From assembly GCF_000301055.1 (NCBI RefSeq), contig NZ_JH932300.1:761143-825142 (forward strand): a stretch of 64,000 nucleotides of DNA, in the 5' to 3' direction. Made by a program: the position numbers and the translations under genes. Below are positions 62,702-64,000 of the stretch, in pieces. The notes beneath the pieces were generated by a model. The model was not told the DNA's origin and did no database searches. It saw only the letters and a list, made by a program, of their open reading frames with translations. This DNA comes from Falseniella ignava CCUG 37419 (lineage in GTDB: Bacteria; Bacillota; Bacilli; Lactobacillales; Aerococcaceae). Each line of letters opens with the position of its first letter. The stretch's first letter is position 1.

Positions 62702-64000
62702 TTAATCTTCATTTCTTTTCTTGCTTCGACCCAGTGTAAATACTCCACCTAGCATTGCCAATACTGCAGATAATATCGTAAAATCACCCGTCAATTCACC
62801 CGTATTCGGTAATTCTTTATCAGAAGAATTATTGCGTTTTGGATTTTTATTCATTGGCTCATTAGGCTTTTCTGGCATACCGGGTTCGTCTGGCATACCA
62901 GGTTCATCTGGTGTGCCTGGTTCATCTGGCGTACCAGGTTCATCTGGCGTACCAGGTTCGTCTGGTGTACCGGGTTCATCTGGTGTACCAGGTTCGTCTG
63001 GTGTACCTGATTCATCTGGCGTACCGGGTTCATCTGGCGTACCTGGTTCATCTGGTGTACCTTGTTCGTCTGGCGTACCTGGTTCATCTGGCATACCTGG
63101 CTTATCTGGTGTACCTGGTTCATCTGGCGTACCTGGTTCGTCTGGCGTACCTGGTTCATCTGGTGTGCCGGGTTCGTCTGGCATGCCAGGTTTATCTGGC
63201 GTGTCAGGTTCATCTGGCGTACCAGGTTCGTCTGGCGTACCAGGTTCGTCTGGCGTACCAGGTTCGTCAGGCGTACCAGGTTCGTCTCGAATTTCTGGAT
63301 CAAGTTCTGTCTTTGTATAGATATACGTAATACGCTGATACTCTCCAGGTTTATACGTGCCTTCAGTCTTATCATCTTTATAGTAGTCTGGTGTCTCTAA
63401 GTCGTTTGTTCCTGTGATTTTCTCGAACTTATAGCCGTCTTTTTCTTCTGTTATTGCTGAGAAGCGATGCTCATCTCGGAATCCTTCTTGATAATTATTT
63501 GTATGTTCGGATCGTTTCACACGACGTGTTTCATTACCATCTTTGTCCGTATAAACGATGTAGTACTCATGCGTATCTTCGAATCGGCCCGGTTGTTTCA
63601 CTTTCTCATATGAATAAGTTACTTCAAGATTTTCTTTTGGTTTATAGTTACCTTCTGCTTCTGAACCATCTTCGTTATGTTTTCCTGTTCCTTCAACCTT
63701 CGTCAGTTTATAGCCGTCTTTTTCATCTTTAACTGTTTTGTATTTTTTTCCTTCTTTTGTACCTTCAGTTTTTTCTCCATCATAAGATGTTTCTTCATTC
63801 TTTTCACGGCTAATTTCGTTGCCGTCAAAGTCTTTTTCTACATCATAGTAGTTATGGTGGTCTTGGAACGTTCCTTTAGTTGTAATCGTTTCGGTCTTGT
63901 AGTAGTTGTATACAACTTCTTGTTGAACCCCTGCTACATAGTCTCCTGCAACTGTTCCTTCTTCATTTAGAGTTGTTCCTTCTTCGAACTTAGTTGTTGT
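62702..64000 (-). CDS. LPXTG cell-wall-anchored surface protein, C-terminal part (cut by window edge)
   Basis: The frame is open across the right edge; 432 residues are visible and the true start is outside. The visible part has the end of one and two full repeats of about 98 residues (63602-63898 and 63313-63601), similar to MucBP-type adhesin repeats. Each carries a DGNE-R-K-E core, a KDGYK segment and an EG-YKP end. A linker of 23 hexapeptides DEPGTP follows, then a sortase signal with LPNTGE, a hydrophobic segment and RSKKRNED. The protein would be covalently anchored and may bind host mucus or matrix; that is inference. An apparent GTG start at 63601 is internal. Confidence 0.93.
   Translation of the reverse strand, partial: TTTKFEEGTTLNEEGTVAGDYVAGVQQEVVYNYYKTETITTKGTFQDHHNYYDVEKDFDGNEISREKNEETSYDGEKTEGTKEGKKYKTVKDEKDGYKLTKVEGTGKHNEDGSEAEGNYKPKENLEVTYSYEKVKQPGRFEDTHEYYIVYTDKDGNETRRVKRSEHTNNYQEGFRDEHRFSAITEEKDGYKFEKITGTNDLETPDYYKDDKTEGTYKPGEYQRITYIYTKTELDPEIRDEPGTPDEPGTPDEPGTPDEPGTPDEPDTPDKPGMPDEPGTPDEPGTPDEPGTPDEPGTPDKPGMPDEPGTPDEQGTPDEPGTPDEPGTPDESGTPDEPGTPDEPGTPDEPGTPDEPGTPDEPGTPDEPGMPDEPGMPEKPNEPMNKNPKRNNSSDKELPNTGELTGDFTILSAVLAMLGGVFTLGRSKKRNED
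62873..63286 (-). repeat. 23 tandem 18-bp repeats encoding DEPGTP
   Basis: Twenty-three head-to-tail 18-bp units encode a Pro/Gly/Asp-rich stalk. Variants include DKPGMP (twice), DEPDTP, DEQGTP and DESGTP. Third codon positions vary freely, so selection has acted on the protein even though the tract may change length by slippage. Confidence 0.95.

Noticed and set aside
62873..63286. Possible CRISPR array
   Set aside because: The units are head-to-tail 18-bp coding repeats without spacers.
62721..63320. Long plus-strand frame with collagen-like Gly-Val-Pro-Gly-Ser-Ser repeats opposite the wall-protein gene
   Set aside because: It is the reverse complement of the DEPGTP repeats and is open only because of the 18-bp period. 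It has no ribosome binding site and overlaps a clear LPXTG gene.

Overview
The window comes from a low-GC Gram-positive bacterium. Gene order (rodZ-pgsA-cinA-recA, glyQ-glyS-obg, tgt-yajC, the hisS-aspS T-box operon, yneF/ynzC next to lexA), the CovR/LisR-type response regulator and the LPXTG surface protein fit Lactobacillales, perhaps Aerococcaceae or Carnobacteriaceae. The family is a guess from gene content and style, not from a search. Most of the window is conserved chromosome with short intergenic gaps. No prophage, CRISPR array, tRNA or rRNA gene was seen.

Layout. 1-4.4 kb: recA (cut by the left edge, behind a LexA box), cinA, pgsA and rodZ, all on the minus strand. 3.4-10 kb: a nucleoside ABC transporter locus (binding protein, ATPase, two permeases) split by an intact ISNCY/IS1202-like element. 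10-17 kb: ftsK, yidC, a metallo-hydrolase and a CovRS/ArlRS-like two-component system. 17-26 kb is the accessory part. Three more intact insertion sequences (ISLre2, IS30 and ISL3 families) lie between small conserved loci: a DUF4044-like peptide gene, the rhodanese-glcK-rhomboid-5-FCL cluster, rpmG, a SwrB-like membrane protein and an MltG-like fragment. 26-45 kb: a class B PBP, a DUF1189 protein, a DEAD-box helicase, nrnA and ytoI, dinB, tgt-yajC, plsC, a heterodimeric ABC exporter, yneF/ynzC with divergent lexA, and rnz-recJ-apt. 45-57 kb: an OatA-like O-acetyltransferase, obg, glyQS behind a glycine T-box, recO, era, dgkA, ybeY, phoH, rpsU and a PPDK regulator. 57-64 kb: nfo, hisS-aspS behind a T-box, an SH3b amidase, and the C-terminal part of a large LPXTG wall protein with (DEPGTP)n repeats.

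Together these genes cover DNA repair and the SOS response (recA, lexA, recJ, recO, dinB, nfo), envelope building (pgsA, rodZ, PBP, OatA, amidase, undecaprenol kinase, yidC), RNA and ribosome maturation (rnz, era, ybeY, obg, nrnA, helicase) and tRNA charging under T-box control.

The most unusual observation concerns the four insertion sequences, which come from four families. Each can fold its transposase ribosome binding site, and in two cases the start codon, into a hairpin whose distal arm lies just upstream of the -10 box. A transcript started at the element's own promoter would lack that arm, while a transcript reading in from outside would carry it. The ISL3 element also landed inside the stem of a host terminator and carries an inward-facing terminator at each end. 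Other points of interest are target duplications of 30 bp (IS1202-like) and 13 bp (IS30), a nucleoside-binding protein without a lipobox cysteine, a rhodanese without its catalytic cysteine, and an MltG-like protein without its catalytic domain.
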